From Nitrospirota bacterium (lineage in GTDB: Bacteria; Nitrospirota; 9FT-COMBO-42-15; HDB-SIOI813), in assembly GCA_020846775.1 (NCBI GenBank), contig JADLDG010000045.1, positions 1 to 36,659 of the forward strand: a DNA stretch of 36,659 nucleotides. The letters are read 5' to 3'. Shown in pieces: positions 1 through 9,695 of the stretch. The notes beneath the pieces were generated by a model. That model did no database searches. It saw only the letters and a program-made list of their open reading frames with translations, and was not told the DNA's origin. The translations under genes were made by a program, and so were the position numbers. Position 1 is the stretch's first letter; every line of letters begins with the position of its first letter.

Positions 1-1545
1 CGGGACAGTGTCATATTCAGGGGAGTTGGCATGGAGCACCTTGTTAACCCGCTTTACAATATCAACGAGGGATGTGGTCTTTCCGACTACAGCAAGACTT
101 CCCAGTTCTTTCTGCAATTGCTCAATTGCCTTAAGATTGTTGTGATCTTTCATTGCATCAATATCAGGAGACTCGGCAACTATGTATGCAGTGGCGGTGC
201 CGGCAAGTTTTTCATTCATTACAGTGTCTGCCTGTCTTATTTCACTGCTTTTCTTAAACCATGAGACCATGTTATTGTTCACACGTATCTGCGTTAAACC
301 GGCTATGGCTATAGCAAGCAATACAACTCCAATAACGATAACTGTGCCATATCTGTGATAACCTGTTTCTCCCAGTTTCCTCAGCCAGGAGGAACCGCTC
401 CCGGACTTTTCATCTTCCCTGTCAGCCATTCTCAGCAGCTTCCTGTCGCTGGTGAGCATCATGAGCGCCGGTATAAAGGTAAAACTCATTACTCTTATTA
501 CTATGGTGCCGAATGCCACAAATATTCCGAATACCTTCACGGGAACGATATGCATGACAACGAGTACGCCAAAACCTGCAGCAGTTGCCAACGCTGTATA
601 TTTGACCGCCGGACCAACTACAGTAATCGTCTCCAATATCGCCTGCTTCTTATTTCGCACCTCCTTCAGCCGGAAATAAAATTCATTAAAGATATGTACA
701 CTGTCAGTTGCAATTGCCATGAGAAATACAGGTATCATCGAACTCATGATGTGTATGGGATATCCCAGACCTGTTAAAAGTCCCATGCTCCATATGATGC
801 TTATAATTGCGACAGACATCATGGCTGCGACAAGCGTGAGATTTCGAAACATTATAAAAAGGGTGATCACCATAATTAAGCCGGCAATTGGCGAGAATAT
901 CCCCATCTGCATAAACATTGTATGGCCGAATGTATCTCGTGCCACTGGATCACCAGCTACATAATAGCGCTCTTCTCCTTTTTCTTCATTCACTAGTTTC
1001 CTTATACCGTCAGCAACCTCTTTGGCATCTGCCCCCTCTTCAAGCGGTACATATATGGCAGTAGTCGTCCTGTCTTTAGAGACGAGCCTGCCGATAAGCA
1101 TAGGGTTGCCATAGATATCATTCTCAAGCCTTGCAACGTCTTCATCAGATTGCGGTACTTGATCCATAACAGGACGAACTATCAATTGACCATTTTCAGA
1201 TAAGACATTATCAACCGTTGTAAGGCTCATTATATCAGGTATAACAACACCCTTAAGCATCATTATCCCGTTAGAAAGTCGCGCAACGCGCTCAAGTGTT
1301 GACTGGTTGAATAGACCGGATGGATTCTCAATGCCGAGGACGATCATATCCTTATGAAGTGCGAAGAGTGACTCCATATGATCGTTATATACACGGACCG
1401 GCGAAGTTTCCGGCAACATGTTCTTAGGGTCTGTATCAATCACTATCTTTGGAAACTGAGAAAGGAAGACAAGTGTCAGCAGTAAAACTACTATTACAGT
1501 GGTCTTTGGCCTTTCAACAGAATACTCAGTAACCTTCGACGCCAT
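1..1545 (-). CDS. RND/MMPL-family exporter, C-terminal part cut off by window edge
   Basis: Inner-membrane RND-superfamily transporter of the MMPL/SSD type, probably exporting a lipid or hydrophobic compound. The reading frame is open from an ATG at 1545 (preceded by TGGAG eight bases upstream) to base 1, giving 515 codons; the C-terminal end lies outside. The protein starts with a short cytoplasmic stretch (MASKVTEYSVERPKTTVI), one membrane helix, then a periplasmic loop of roughly 170 residues with the family-typical DTDPKNMLP. A block of four or five helices follows, including MVITLFIMFRNLTLVAAMM and MIPVFLMAIATDSVHIFNEF, where an acidic residue inside the helix is typical of proton-coupled RND pumps. 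A second copy of helix plus periplasmic loop begins near residue 400. Substrate cannot be read from sequence; hopanoid exporters and lipid exporters share this architecture. Confidence 0.85.
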   Translation of the reverse strand, partial: MASKVTEYSVERPKTTVIVVLLLTLVFLSQFPKIVIDTDPKNMLPETSPVRVYNDHMESLFALHKDMIVLGIENPSGLFNQSTLERVARLSNGIMMLKGVVIPDIMSLTTVDNVLSENGQLIVRPVMDQVPQSDEDVARLENDIYGNPMLIGRLVSKDRTTTAIYVPLEEGADAKEVADGIRKLVNEEKGEERYYVAGDPVARDTFGHTMFMQMGIFSPIAGLIMVITLFIMFRNLTLVAAMMSVAIISIIWSMGLLTGLGYPIHIMSSMIPVFLMAIATDSVHIFNEFYFRLKEVRNKKQAILETITVVGPAVKYTALATAAGFGVLVVMHIVPVKVFGIFVAFGTIVIRVMSFTFIPALMMLTSDRKLLRMADREDEKSGSGSSWLRKLGETGYHRYGTVIVIGVVLLAIAIAGLTQIRVNNNMVSWFKKSSEIRQADTVMNEKLAGTATAYIVAESPDIDAMKDHNNLKAIEQLQKELGSLAVVGKTTSLVDIVKRVNKVLHANSPEYDTVP

Positions 1546-1802
1546 AACAAGTCTCCAAATAAGGCAATATTCATAAATTCAAACATACGCAAATACTAAT
1601 GTAGATAATGTAGTGATTTATGCCGGCATTGTCAAGTTTTATTTGAGGCGGCGTAGCAGGTCTAGTTATGATCCTGAAACAGACTAAGAGGTTTCAGTGT
1701 TATTTGAATGTCCTGCTTTGCTGTAAAATCAGCTTGAAGGTTAATATTCAGTGTGCTAACCTTACATTAAGATATTATATTAACCTGTAAATAGAGGTGG
1801 TT
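1546..1802. promoter_or_regulatory. Divergent intergenic region with a small hairpin
   Basis: This 257-base gap separates the divergent exporter and WrbA-like genes, so it must hold both promoters. CTGAAAC at 1674-1680 and GTTTCAG at 1691-1697 form a 7-bp inverted repeat around a 10-base loop, with no T-run after it, so it is more likely an operator or a repeat remnant than a terminator. I see no convincing -35/-10 pair. Confidence 0.35.
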
Positions 1803-2390
1803 ATGGCTGCTTCAAGAATATTAGTACTGTTTTACAGCAAGACAGGGCACATGCTCAAGATGGCGAGGTCTATAGCAAAGGACGTGGAGGCATCCGGTGC
1901 TGAGTTGCGCCTGAGAAAAGCCGCGGAGCTTACACCAGCAGAGGTCATTGATAATAGTCCTGAATGGAAGGCAATGTACGATCAGATGTCAGATATTCCA
2001 GATGCTGTGGTGGATGACCTGATATGGATGGATGGTCTTATTGTAGGCTCACCAACACGGTTTGGTAATATGGCTGCCCCAATGAGAAACTTCTGGGATT
2101 CGACAGGGAAGCTGTGGATGGAAGGGACATTAATTGGCAAGACGGTCTCAGCTTTCTCGTCTGCAGAGATGGTTCATGGCGGACAGGAGGCGACTCTTCT
2201 GTCAATGTATCCCACATTTCTTGCCCATGGTATGATTATTGTAGGAATCCCGGGAAGCGTCAAGGAGTTATATAAGGCCGGTTCATATTATGGTGCGCTG
2301 TCATCCGGCGAGCCTAACGATACGGATCTTATTGTTTCAAGGAGTATGGCTAACAGATTGATAGAAATAACAAAGAAGCTGATAAGGTAG
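1803..2390 (+). CDS. WrbA-like flavodoxin-fold NAD(P)H:quinone oxidoreductase
   Basis: A 195-residue flavodoxin-like protein. The N-terminal ILVLFYSKTGHMLKMARSIA is the FMN phosphate-binding loop of the WrbA group, and GLIVGSPTRFGNMAAPMRNF is its second FMN-contact segment with the WrbA-type GSPTRFG motif. SAFSSAEMVHGGQEATLLSM matches the third conserved segment (HGGQE). WrbA proteins use FMN to reduce quinones by two electrons with NAD(P)H in the cytoplasm. I chose the ATG at 1803 because AGAGG lies five bases upstream; the GTG at 1797 is inside that ribosome binding site. It stands alone, divergent from the exporter and 56 bases before addB. The exact subfamily beyond WrbA-like is not certain. 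Confidence 0.85.
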   Translation: MAASRILVLFYSKTGHMLKMARSIAKDVEASGAELRLRKAAELTPAEVIDNSPEWKAMYDQMSDIPDAVVDDLIWMDGLIVGSPTRFGNMAAPMRNFWDSTGKLWMEGTLIGKTVSAFSSAEMVHGGQEATLLSMYPTFLAHGMIIVGIPGSVKELYKAGSYYGALSSGEPNDTDLIVSRSMANRLIEITKKLIR

Positions 2391-2446
2391 CAGGCCTCTT
2401 CCATACAGGTTAGATTGACACTGGTTCTGGTTATCATTATAACCTC

Positions 2447-5400
2447 ATGTTAAACATTTATCTTGGTAATATTCATCCGGATCTGGAAGATGCACTCTTT
2501 CGTCATTTATCTGATATTAAGAGTCAGGACAAGCTGTCGCAGATCGCAATAGTAGCCCCGTCAGGACAGGTGCGAAAACGTCTCAGGACTCTTCTCGTGT
2601 CAGAACATGAAATGTATCTCATGGGGGTTGACTATCTTACCTTTCACTCATTATCTCTGAAGCTTTATGAAGAGAAGTATGGTTTAACAAGTCACATGAT
2701 ATGTGATGACTTCTTCTTCACAGAAATGATACGGCACATTCTTGAGACAGGAAATTCAGAGCCCAATTTGTTCAGTAACTTTGCCGGGACTCCGGAAGGG
2801 TGCATGGCGATCTGGAGAACGATACGGGAACTAAGAGAGGCAAGGGTAGAACCTGGGATTGTAGAAGATGGTATAAGGGATGGTTTGTTTGAGGATGATG
2901 ACTCTGAGAAATTGGTCTCACTAATGACAATATATAAAGAATTTCTCCGGATAAAAACAGCTTCGGACATTATAGACTACTCTGACCTCCCTGTTATGGC
3001 TTCAGATGTTGCGCCATCATCGAAATATTTAAATAAATTTAAAGAAATTATTTATTATGGTTTTTATGACCTTACTCAGGTGCAGATTGATTTGCTTAAG
3101 TCTATAGTCAGACAGTATCCTGTAACCATGTTCTTCCCTTATGCAGAAGGCGCTCCGGCGGCCTCATTCAGTACGCGATTCTATGATACGTTCATACAGG
3201 GGTTGATAACTGATAAATCCAATGTTATCAGACTCCCGGGACCTTCTGTGCATGCTGACAGCAAAGTCCTTTTCCCTGTCAAATCGTCAACTGCAGTAAT
3301 AGGCGCATCAGGCAGGGATGATGAGGTTTCTGTAGTGGCCAAGACCATACTGCGGTTAGTGGAGGCAGATGGAATTCCCTTCGCCGGAATTGGAGTTGTT
3401 GCAAGAGATATAAATGACTATATTCACATTATTAAGAGAGTGTTCCATGCGCACAATATTCCGTTCGTCTCAACCGGAAGTGAATCTGCAGACAGATATC
3501 CTGTGGTAAAGGCAGTTCGGATACTGATATCTATACATGAGAACGGTTACAGGCGGTCTGATATTATAGACCTTGTCTCAGCACACTGTTGTAAGGAAAG
3601 ATTAAAGGCATTTTGTCCTGAAGGAACAGAGCTGCGTCCTGACAACCTGGATCTTTTTACACGTCTTAGCGGCATATCAAAAGGAGAAAAAGAATGGGAG
3701 AGGCTTGACAAATATATTGAAGAAGGGTTTATCATTCGTTCTCCCGGTGACGATGACGGCGAAGGTATTAATCTGGTGAGCAGTAATGAGGTCGCCGGAC
3801 TGAAGGCAGTCATCAGGTCTCTCTGTAATGACTTCACATCTCTTCCTTCCAAGAGTTCATGGAGTGAATATATCGAGAGATTTGCGGTATTAATCAACAG
3901 ATATATTGACGTAGATGAAGTACCTCCACGCAATCCTGATAATGTTGATTTTGACGCAGACAATTACAATCCGGCAGAAGCTGTTATGGAGTCTATGATA
4001 TCGCTCAGGAGACTGGAAAAGATAACACATGAGGTTGCATTATCGGAATTCATCAACACCTTTAACCGCAGTTTGGAAGACAAGAAGTTTAAAATCTGTA
4101 GTGATGATATAGCGGGAGTGCAGGTGCTTGATGCCATGTCTGCCCGTGCAATTCCATTTACTGTATTATTTATTATGGGTATGAATGAAAAGGTCTTTCC
4201 AAGGAATATCAGAGAGGATCCTTTACTAAGGGATCCCGTACGGAAGATTATGGAGAGTGTCCTTGGATATAAGGTAGAAGAGAAGCTTAATGGTTTTGAG
4301 GAGGAAAAACTTCTATTTTACCTCCTTGTTAATTCAGCAACAGAGAGGTTATACATTACTTGCCAGCGCACGGATGATGCTGGTGAAACCAGGATCCCTT
4401 CCTGGTACATATCTGAAGTTGGTCCTCTGGAACCCGTAAAAGAGTGGAGGATTCCCAGAAGATTAAGTGATAAGTATTCTGTAAGTGAGTTCTTTGATTA
4501 TTATTTTCTTACCCCTCACGAACTGTCTGCCAGGCTTATCATTGAAGGACTTGATGCTGCTCCTGTTATGTCAAAATTCTGTTTTGATCCTGTTTTATAC
4601 AGACGCGGGAAAGAGACCATTTCGAATCACGAAAAGATGACGAAACGACTCACTGAGTTCGATGGGCTTACCGGATTTATTGAAGGATATTGGTATGATG
4701 TTGTCAAACGGGGTATTTCCCCAACTTCCATGGAGATGTTTGCGCTATGTCCTTTTTCATACTTTTCCCGTCATCTGCTGGGTCTGAAAACCATTGAGAG
4801 GCCTGAGACCATCGTCGGAATCAGACCCCATGAGGCAGGAAACATCTGCCACACGATATTAAAGAAGTTTTATTCAGGACTCAGCAGGGTTATAGATAGA
4901 GATATTAATGCGCTTCTTAAAGATACTGCAATGTCCGTGTTTATTGAATATGAAAAGTGTAATCCTGTAGGATACGCTGTGGTCTGGGACTTGGAACGGG
5001 AAAGACTGTTGACCTTGCTCATGGATTTTGTGGAAACAGATCTGAATGATTTGTCTTTATCCGGATTTAGTCCATATCTATTTGAAAAATCGGTTAATGG
5101 CAGCTTAACGTCAACCTCCATCAGCGATAACTCTGATTGTATAACTGTTCATGGAATCATAGACCGGGTGGATATACACGAAGATCAGAAACGGTTCAGG
5201 ATTATAGATTACAAATATAAAACCGGACGCAAAATACCATCCGTGGAAAGAGACCTGAGCCTTGCGGCTATAAGGGGGCAAAAACTCCAGCCACCCGTCT
5301 ATTCCTTAATGGTGACTGAATATCTCAGGTCGAAAGAGGGGATAGAGGATCCTGTGTGCGATAAGGTAAGATTTAGTTATTTAGCGCCTAACTGGACTGA

Positions 5401-5665
5401 TGTCCCGGTTGAAGACAGATTCAGTGAATTTCCAGGTGACTGCTGGAATTCAGTAGCTGGAGGACAGATATTAAATACCATTAACCTATTGTTAAAGGGT
5501 ATAAGAGATGGACTTTATTTTATTATTCCAGGTAATTATTGCAAGTCATGTGACTATTCAGCCATGTGCAGAAAGAATCATTTTCCATCAAGGTCCCGAG
5601 CGAAAAAGGATGACCTGATTATTAGGGATTACATGAATCTCAGGAAAGTTAAAAAGGAGCAGTAG
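2447..5665 (+). CDS. addB: AddB/RexB-like nuclease-helicase subunit
   Basis: A 1072-residue protein with the layout of AddB: an N-terminal superfamily 1 helicase-like fold, a middle with AGVQVLDAMSARAIPFTVLF and IMGMNEKVFP (a helicase-like motif of AddB), and a C-terminal RecB-type PD-(D/E)XK nuclease. Nuclease residues are visible as DRVD (906-909) and IIDYKYKTG (D921, K923). Cys768 together with Cys1032, Cys1035 and Cys1041 (CxxCx5C) matches the 4Fe-4S staple of AddB nucleases. The N-terminal loop reads IAIVAPSGQVRKR and lacks the GKT/S of a Walker A, so it probably does not hydrolyse ATP. It ends 18 bases before addA; the pair would act on double-strand ends in recombinational repair. The ATG at 2447 has no good Shine-Dalgarno sequence. 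Confidence 0.88.
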   Translation: MLNIYLGNIHPDLEDALFRHLSDIKSQDKLSQIAIVAPSGQVRKRLRTLLVSEHEMYLMGVDYLTFHSLSLKLYEEKYGLTSHMICDDFFFTEMIRHILETGNSEPNLFSNFAGTPEGCMAIWRTIRELREARVEPGIVEDGIRDGLFEDDDSEKLVSLMTIYKEFLRIKTASDIIDYSDLPVMASDVAPSSKYLNKFKEIIYYGFYDLTQVQIDLLKSIVRQYPVTMFFPYAEGAPAASFSTRFYDTFIQGLITDKSNVIRLPGPSVHADSKVLFPVKSSTAVIGASGRDDEVSVVAKTILRLVEADGIPFAGIGVVARDINDYIHIIKRVFHAHNIPFVSTGSESADRYPVVKAVRILISIHENGYRRSDIIDLVSAHCCKERLKAFCPEGTELRPDNLDLFTRLSGISKGEKEWERLDKYIEEGFIIRSPGDDDGEGINLVSSNEVAGLKAVIRSLCNDFTSLPSKSSWSEYIERFAVLINRYIDVDEVPPRNPDNVDFDADNYNPAEAVMESMISLRRLEKITHEVALSEFINTFNRSLEDKKFKICSDDIAGVQVLDAMSARAIPFTVLFIMGMNEKVFPRNIREDPLLRDPVRKIMESVLGYKVEEKLNGFEEEKLLFYLLVNSATERLYITCQRTDDAGETRIPSWYISEVGPLEPVKEWRIPRRLSDKYSVSEFFDYYFLTPHELSARLIIEGLDAAPVMSKFCFDPVLYRRGKETISNHEKMTKRLTEFDGLTGFIEGYWYDVVKRGISPTSMEMFALCPFSYFSRHLLGLKTIERPETIVGIRPHEAGNICHTILKKFYSGLSRVIDRDINALLKDTAMSVFIEYEKCNPVGYAVVWDLERERLLTLLMDFVETDLNDLSLSGFSPYLFEKSVNGSLTSTSISDNSDCITVHGIIDRVDIHEDQKRFRIIDYKYKTGRKIPSVERDLSLAAIRGQKLQPPVYSLMVTEYLRSKEGIEDPVCDKVRFSYLAPNWTDVPVEDRFSEFPGDCWNSVAGGQILNTINLLLKGIRDGLYFIIPGNYCKSCDYSAMCRKNHFPSRSRAKKDDLIIRDYMNLRKVKKEQ

Positions 5666-5683
5666 CAGGAGATTAACGCTAAA

Positions 5684-8600
5684 ATGACAGAACTTCCAGA
5701 CGACAAAGACAGACTGCTTGCAGTTACTACCTTTGATAAAAATGTAGTGGTTACAGCAGGAGCCGGTACAGGAAAAACCACCCTCCTTGTTGACCGTATC
5801 ACGCATCTCCTCATGAGAGATACCGCCCCACTGAAGATTACTGATGTTGTCGCCATCACATTTACAAAAAAGGCAGCAAATGAGATGAAGATACGCCTTC
5901 GGAAAAGACTGCATTATTTCATGGACTGTGCGGGTAGGATGAGAGGAGTTTCGCATATGGTTGAGAATAACAGCTCGAATGACAGTGAAGCGGATAATTA
6001 TTCGAGTAAAATAAATGATTATGAGGCAGCACTGCTCAACGACCTTATTCAGAGATATGATCTCAGTCCGGATCTGATAGCACAGAGGGCGGAAGATGCC
6101 ATCAATAATCTTGAGAAGGCCCAGATAGGCACCATACATAGCTTTGCAGGCCACATCCTCCGTCTTTATCCCCTTGAGGCTGGAATAGCCCCTGACTTTG
6201 ATGAAGATGATGGCTCAGGGTTTGAAGGTCATTTTGAGCGTGAGTGGGAGGAGTGGCTTGATCCGGAATTGTCTGTAGATTCCGGGCATGGAGAGGAATG
6301 GAAGGAGGTACTTCGAAGGGTCCCGCTTGAGGGCGTGAAAATGTTTGCAAAATGTCTGTGCAAGGAGACTATCCCGCTCTCATCCTTTAGTCATTCAGTA
6401 TTATATCCCGGGAAAGAACCTCAGCAATTAAGCGGTAAATTTCTGACATGGCTTGAACAGGAAAAAAGAAATGCCGGCGAAATATTAATCAAGTATGATG
6501 GCTCCAGAAAGGTAAAGATGCATGGGCTTCTAAAGAGCGCTATGGAGCTGTTTGATAATTTAATTGCATCTACAGAATTCACTCCGTTCGATGATAATAT
6601 TCCTTCAACAAAACCTGCTGGCTGGAAAGAAGATGACTATAGGGAGGCCGTTCGAATTGCCGCTGTTGCCCAGTCCCTTTCTGTTACTGATGATCAGTTT
6701 ATAGGAAAGTTGACAGCCCTGATTAGTCCTTTTTCGGTGTCGTGCAGAAAATCGTTTGTTTTATCCGGGAATATTTCATTTGATGGGCTGCTTTCTTTTT
6801 GTTGTAATATCCTTAAAAACAACGGCAGTATACGCAGTAACATAAAGAAAGACTTTAAGTCTATACTGGTAGACGAATTTCAGGATACGGACCCGCTCCA
6901 GTATGAGATAATCCTCTATCTTGCTGAGGCGCACGATGAGTTTAAGAGGGATTGGCGTGAGATTAAACTTGCCCCGGGCAAGCTATTCATAGTTGGAGAT
7001 CCAAAGCAGTCTATTTATGCTTTCAGGGGAGCAGATATTGAGGCATTTCACAAGGTTGTTGATATGGTATTGACGCAGGGCGGTGTTCGTGCAAACCTGT
7101 CTACCAACTTCAGAAGCCATGGTGGAATAATTAATGTTGTTAATTCCGTATGCAGGCAGATCATAAGGGGCCGGGATTATCTTCAACCGGAATATGTTGA
7201 CATCATAGAGCGTCCCGGAAGTGGAGCTGTGAAACCGATTCAGAGGGTGGAACTCAGGCTTCTTGATTCACGCAATGAAGATGATTGTGATGCAGCTGAG
7301 GCCATTGAGCGTGAGGCCATGGCACTCGGAAAGTTTCTAAAGGAAGAGATGATAGGAAAAGAGATTATCACAGATTCAGCCGGGTGTGAGGTACCTGTTT
7401 CGCCGCGGCATATTGCCATACTTCTTCCTAAGCTGACCCAGGTTCATGAGTACCTGGATGTATTAAAGCGGCTCAGTATACCTTATATAGTTGAGGGTGA
7501 CAGACACTTTTACGGAACCCAGGAGGTAATAGACTTTGTGAACCTGCTTCGGGTACTTGATAATCCCCTGGACAGGACTGCGATGGCTGGTTTCCTGCGC
7601 TCCCCTCTGGGCGGGCTATCAGACAGGGAGCTTTATGAGTTGTGCAGGATGTCATTGCTCGACTATCGAATGGAAAACGGCAGACTTAATGAGGGGTTGG
7701 ATAAACTTAATAATGCAGGTTTTAGCGAAAGTAGTCTGAATGATATGAAGGAACATGTTCGGGCATTATATGGTCTAATGAAACACCTTAATGTCAATAT
7801 ATCTGTTTTACCTGTTCCCGATGCCATTCATTATATTTTCGACTATTCACCTGTCTTGGAACTTGCTGCCTCTTCATATCATGGCGAGCAGTCTGTAGCC
7901 AACCTTCAGAAGATTTACAGGATTGCAGCTGCAATGAGTGATAAGTCAGGCCTTACACTTAAAGGTTTGACTATTTTGCTTGAGGAGAGGGTAGCCTCCA
8001 GGGAGAAAGAGGGGGAGAGTCTTCTTTCGGAAGAGGGTGTTGATGCAGTGCGGATATTGAGTATTCACCGGGCAAAGGGGCTTGAGTTTCCTGTGGTAAT
8101 TGTGGGCGGTATGCAAGGTATTCAGAACAGGGGAAGTGATCCTGCCTCTGTGACCTATGACTGGGCGGCCGGTATGACAGGTATAAGTATAGGAGGAATA
8201 TCGAATCATTCCTCTGTCATGATGCAGGATAAGAAACGACTGATTGAGAAAGAGGAGTTAAAAAGGCTGTTGTATGTTGCGATGACAAGGGCCGGGGAAT
8301 GTCTTATCTTGTCCGGCGTTATTGGCAAAAGGGTTTACAAGGATAGTTTCCTCTCAATGATAATGGAAACAATTGGAGAATCAGCCGGAGACAGTTTGGT
8401 AAATGACATCAGTGTTGAGAAAGGGGTAATAAAGCAGACAGTTATTAAGTTTAAATCATCTGCTACACCGGAAAGGTATGCAAGAGATATAAAGATTGGT
8501 GATGACAGGATCTCCCTGGAAAAGATAGAGGTGCTTTCAGGTTTGTGGGACAAAAGAGGTGATGTTTGCAGGGCTATACTGGAAAAACCATTTTTTTTGA

Positions 8601-9193
8601 CACCGTCATCTGTTGAGAAAAAGACGGCTGCTTCATCAGTTAAAATAAAAAAGCCTGACAATGACAGGCTTGTATCGGCACAGCGCTCTATTCTTATAGG
8701 TAACATTGCACATTATGTCCTTTCGAACTGGGATTTTGCAGCCAATGTGTCTCTTTTCGGAGAGGCAGTAAAAGACGCATGTCGTAAGTTCATTGCTCAG
8801 GCAGGGTCGTTAGAAGGCGTTTCAGATAAAGGTGGAGGAGATTACGAAAAAATTCAGAATGAGCTGGTATGTTTATTTGAGAAATTTTCTGCGTCAAGTG
8901 CCTATCAAGAGTTAAAAGGGGCGGAGATCCTTGGTAATGAGGTCCCGTTTTCGATCCCATGGGATGGCCGGGTAATGGAAGGAGTCATTGACATAATTTA
9001 CAGATATAGAGATAAATTATATGCGGCAGACTACAAGACTGACATGGTTCGTGAAGAGGAGATGGAGTCAAAGTGTAGAGAATACTCTGTATCAGCTGAT
9101 ATCTATATGAACGCCGTGCGTGCTTGCACTGGTATTGGATTAGAAGGGTTTAAACTTATTTTCTTGCGGCATGGAAGGAGTATGAAAGTATAA
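5684..9193 (+). CDS. addA: AddA-like UvrD-family helicase-nuclease subunit
   Basis: A 1169-residue UvrD/RecB-type helicase. Walker A is AGAGTGKTTLL (residues 25-32 core), motif Ia is AITFTKKAANEM, motif II is LVDEFQDTDPLQYE, motif III is GDPKQSIYAFRGAD, motif IV is NLSTNFRSH, motif V includes VRILSIHRAKGLEFPVVIVG and motif VI is RLLYVAMTRAGE. The C-terminus carries a PD-(D/E)XK nuclease core: GVIDIIYRYRDKL followed by AADYKTD with D1116. This is the complete AddA arrangement; partnered with AddB it forms a dual-nuclease, Chi-regulated end-resection enzyme (family knowledge). AGGAG sits 12 bases before the ATG. The spacing of 18 bases from addB indicates one transcript. Confidence 0.93.
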   Translation: MTELPDDKDRLLAVTTFDKNVVVTAGAGTGKTTLLVDRITHLLMRDTAPLKITDVVAITFTKKAANEMKIRLRKRLHYFMDCAGRMRGVSHMVENNSSNDSEADNYSSKINDYEAALLNDLIQRYDLSPDLIAQRAEDAINNLEKAQIGTIHSFAGHILRLYPLEAGIAPDFDEDDGSGFEGHFEREWEEWLDPELSVDSGHGEEWKEVLRRVPLEGVKMFAKCLCKETIPLSSFSHSVLYPGKEPQQLSGKFLTWLEQEKRNAGEILIKYDGSRKVKMHGLLKSAMELFDNLIASTEFTPFDDNIPSTKPAGWKEDDYREAVRIAAVAQSLSVTDDQFIGKLTALISPFSVSCRKSFVLSGNISFDGLLSFCCNILKNNGSIRSNIKKDFKSILVDEFQDTDPLQYEIILYLAEAHDEFKRDWREIKLAPGKLFIVGDPKQSIYAFRGADIEAFHKVVDMVLTQGGVRANLSTNFRSHGGIINVVNSVCRQIIRGRDYLQPEYVDIIERPGSGAVKPIQRVELRLLDSRNEDDCDAAEAIEREAMALGKFLKEEMIGKEIITDSAGCEVPVSPRHIAILLPKLTQVHEYLDVLKRLSIPYIVEGDRHFYGTQEVIDFVNLLRVLDNPLDRTAMAGFLRSPLGGLSDRELYELCRMSLLDYRMENGRLNEGLDKLNNAGFSESSLNDMKEHVRALYGLMKHLNVNISVLPVPDAIHYIFDYSPVLELAASSYHGEQSVANLQKIYRIAAAMSDKSGLTLKGLTILLEERVASREKEGESLLSEEGVDAVRILSIHRAKGLEFPVVIVGGMQGIQNRGSDPASVTYDWAAGMTGISIGGISNHSSVMMQDKKRLIEKEELKRLLYVAMTRAGECLILSGVIGKRVYKDSFLSMIMETIGESAGDSLVNDISVEKGVIKQTVIKFKSSATPERYARDIKIGDDRISLEKIEVLSGLWDKRGDVCRAILEKPFFLTPSSVEKKTAASSVKIKKPDNDRLVSAQRSILIGNIAHYVLSNWDFAANVSLFGEAVKDACRKFIAQAGSLEGVSDKGGGDYEKIQNELVCLFEKFSASSAYQELKGAEILGNEVPFSIPWDGRVMEGVIDIIYRYRDKLYAADYKTDMVREEEMESKCREYSVSADIYMNAVRACTGIGLEGFKLIFLRHGRSMKV

Positions 9194-9424
9194 CTTGACA
9201 TTTTATTTTTGTTAATGTTTAATACTCAATTGAAATTTGGTCTACTATAAAGATGTTATACTTTCCGCATATAAAACTTACCACTGTAATTTCAATTCTG
9301 ACGTGTGCAGAATGGAAATCAATGATTGCGTGATCCGTTAGCAACTGTAATATAAGGTTTCCCGATAACAAGTGATTAATACCACTAACGAAAAATTTAG
9401 AAAAGAAAGGGGGTGAATAAATAA

Positions 9425-9619
9425 ATGAAGAAGGGTTTAATTGTGATATTAGCATTAGCCATGGTAGGCATGATCAGTTTTTCTGCATGTCAGAAGAAAG
9501 AACAACCTGCACCACCACCGCCGGCAGAGCAGGCACCAGCAGCAAGTCAGGCACCGGCAGAACAGGCTCCGGCAGGTCAGGCGCCAGCAGAACAGGCTCC
9601 GGCAGGAGAACACAAGTAA
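9425..9619 (+). CDS. Small Pro/Ala/Gln-rich lipoprotein
   Basis: A 64-residue protein with a lipoprotein signal: positively charged MKKG, a hydrophobic stretch to residue 18, and a lipobox FSAC with the lipidated cysteine at residue 22. The mature part is only about 43 residues of low complexity (PAEQAPA and PAGQAPA repeats) with no globular domain. The ribosome binding site GGGGGTG at 9408-9414 is strong. It is followed directly by an intrinsic terminator and preceded by a 231-base gap, so it is a monocistronic unit. Function unknown; Pro/Ala-rich tails of this kind often act as envelope spacers. Confidence 0.75.
   Translation: MKKGLIVILALAMVGMISFSACQKKEQPAPPPPAEQAPAASQAPAEQAPAGQAPAEQAPAGEHK
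9548..9607 (+). repeat. Two tandem 30-bp coding repeats in the lipoprotein gene
   Basis: Copies at 9548-9577 and 9578-9607 differ at only three positions and encode the QAPAEQAPAG repeat. The near identity suggests recent slippage or duplication, so the number of copies may vary between strains. Confidence 0.8.
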
Positions 9620-9640
9620 GATTTTTGGTCTCTTAAATTT

Positions 9641-9682
9641 AAAAAAAAAGGCCCACAGGATATTTCCTGTGGGCCTTTTTTT
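9641..9682. terminator. Bidirectional intrinsic terminator
   Basis: An 11-bp perfect stem GGCCCACAGGA (9650-9660) / TCCTGTGGGCC (9665-9675) with a TATT loop, flanked by nine A on the left and seven T on the right. It therefore works in both directions, ending the lipoprotein gene on the plus strand and the RRM gene on the minus strand. Confidence 0.95.
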
Positions 9683-9695
9683 ACTGCAAACAGCT

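Noticed and set aside
355-964. Overlapping plus-strand open frames (140, 75 and 81 residues)
   Set aside because: They lie antisense to a clear, uninterrupted RND/MMPL exporter frame and have Cys/Tyr/His-rich compositions without domains.
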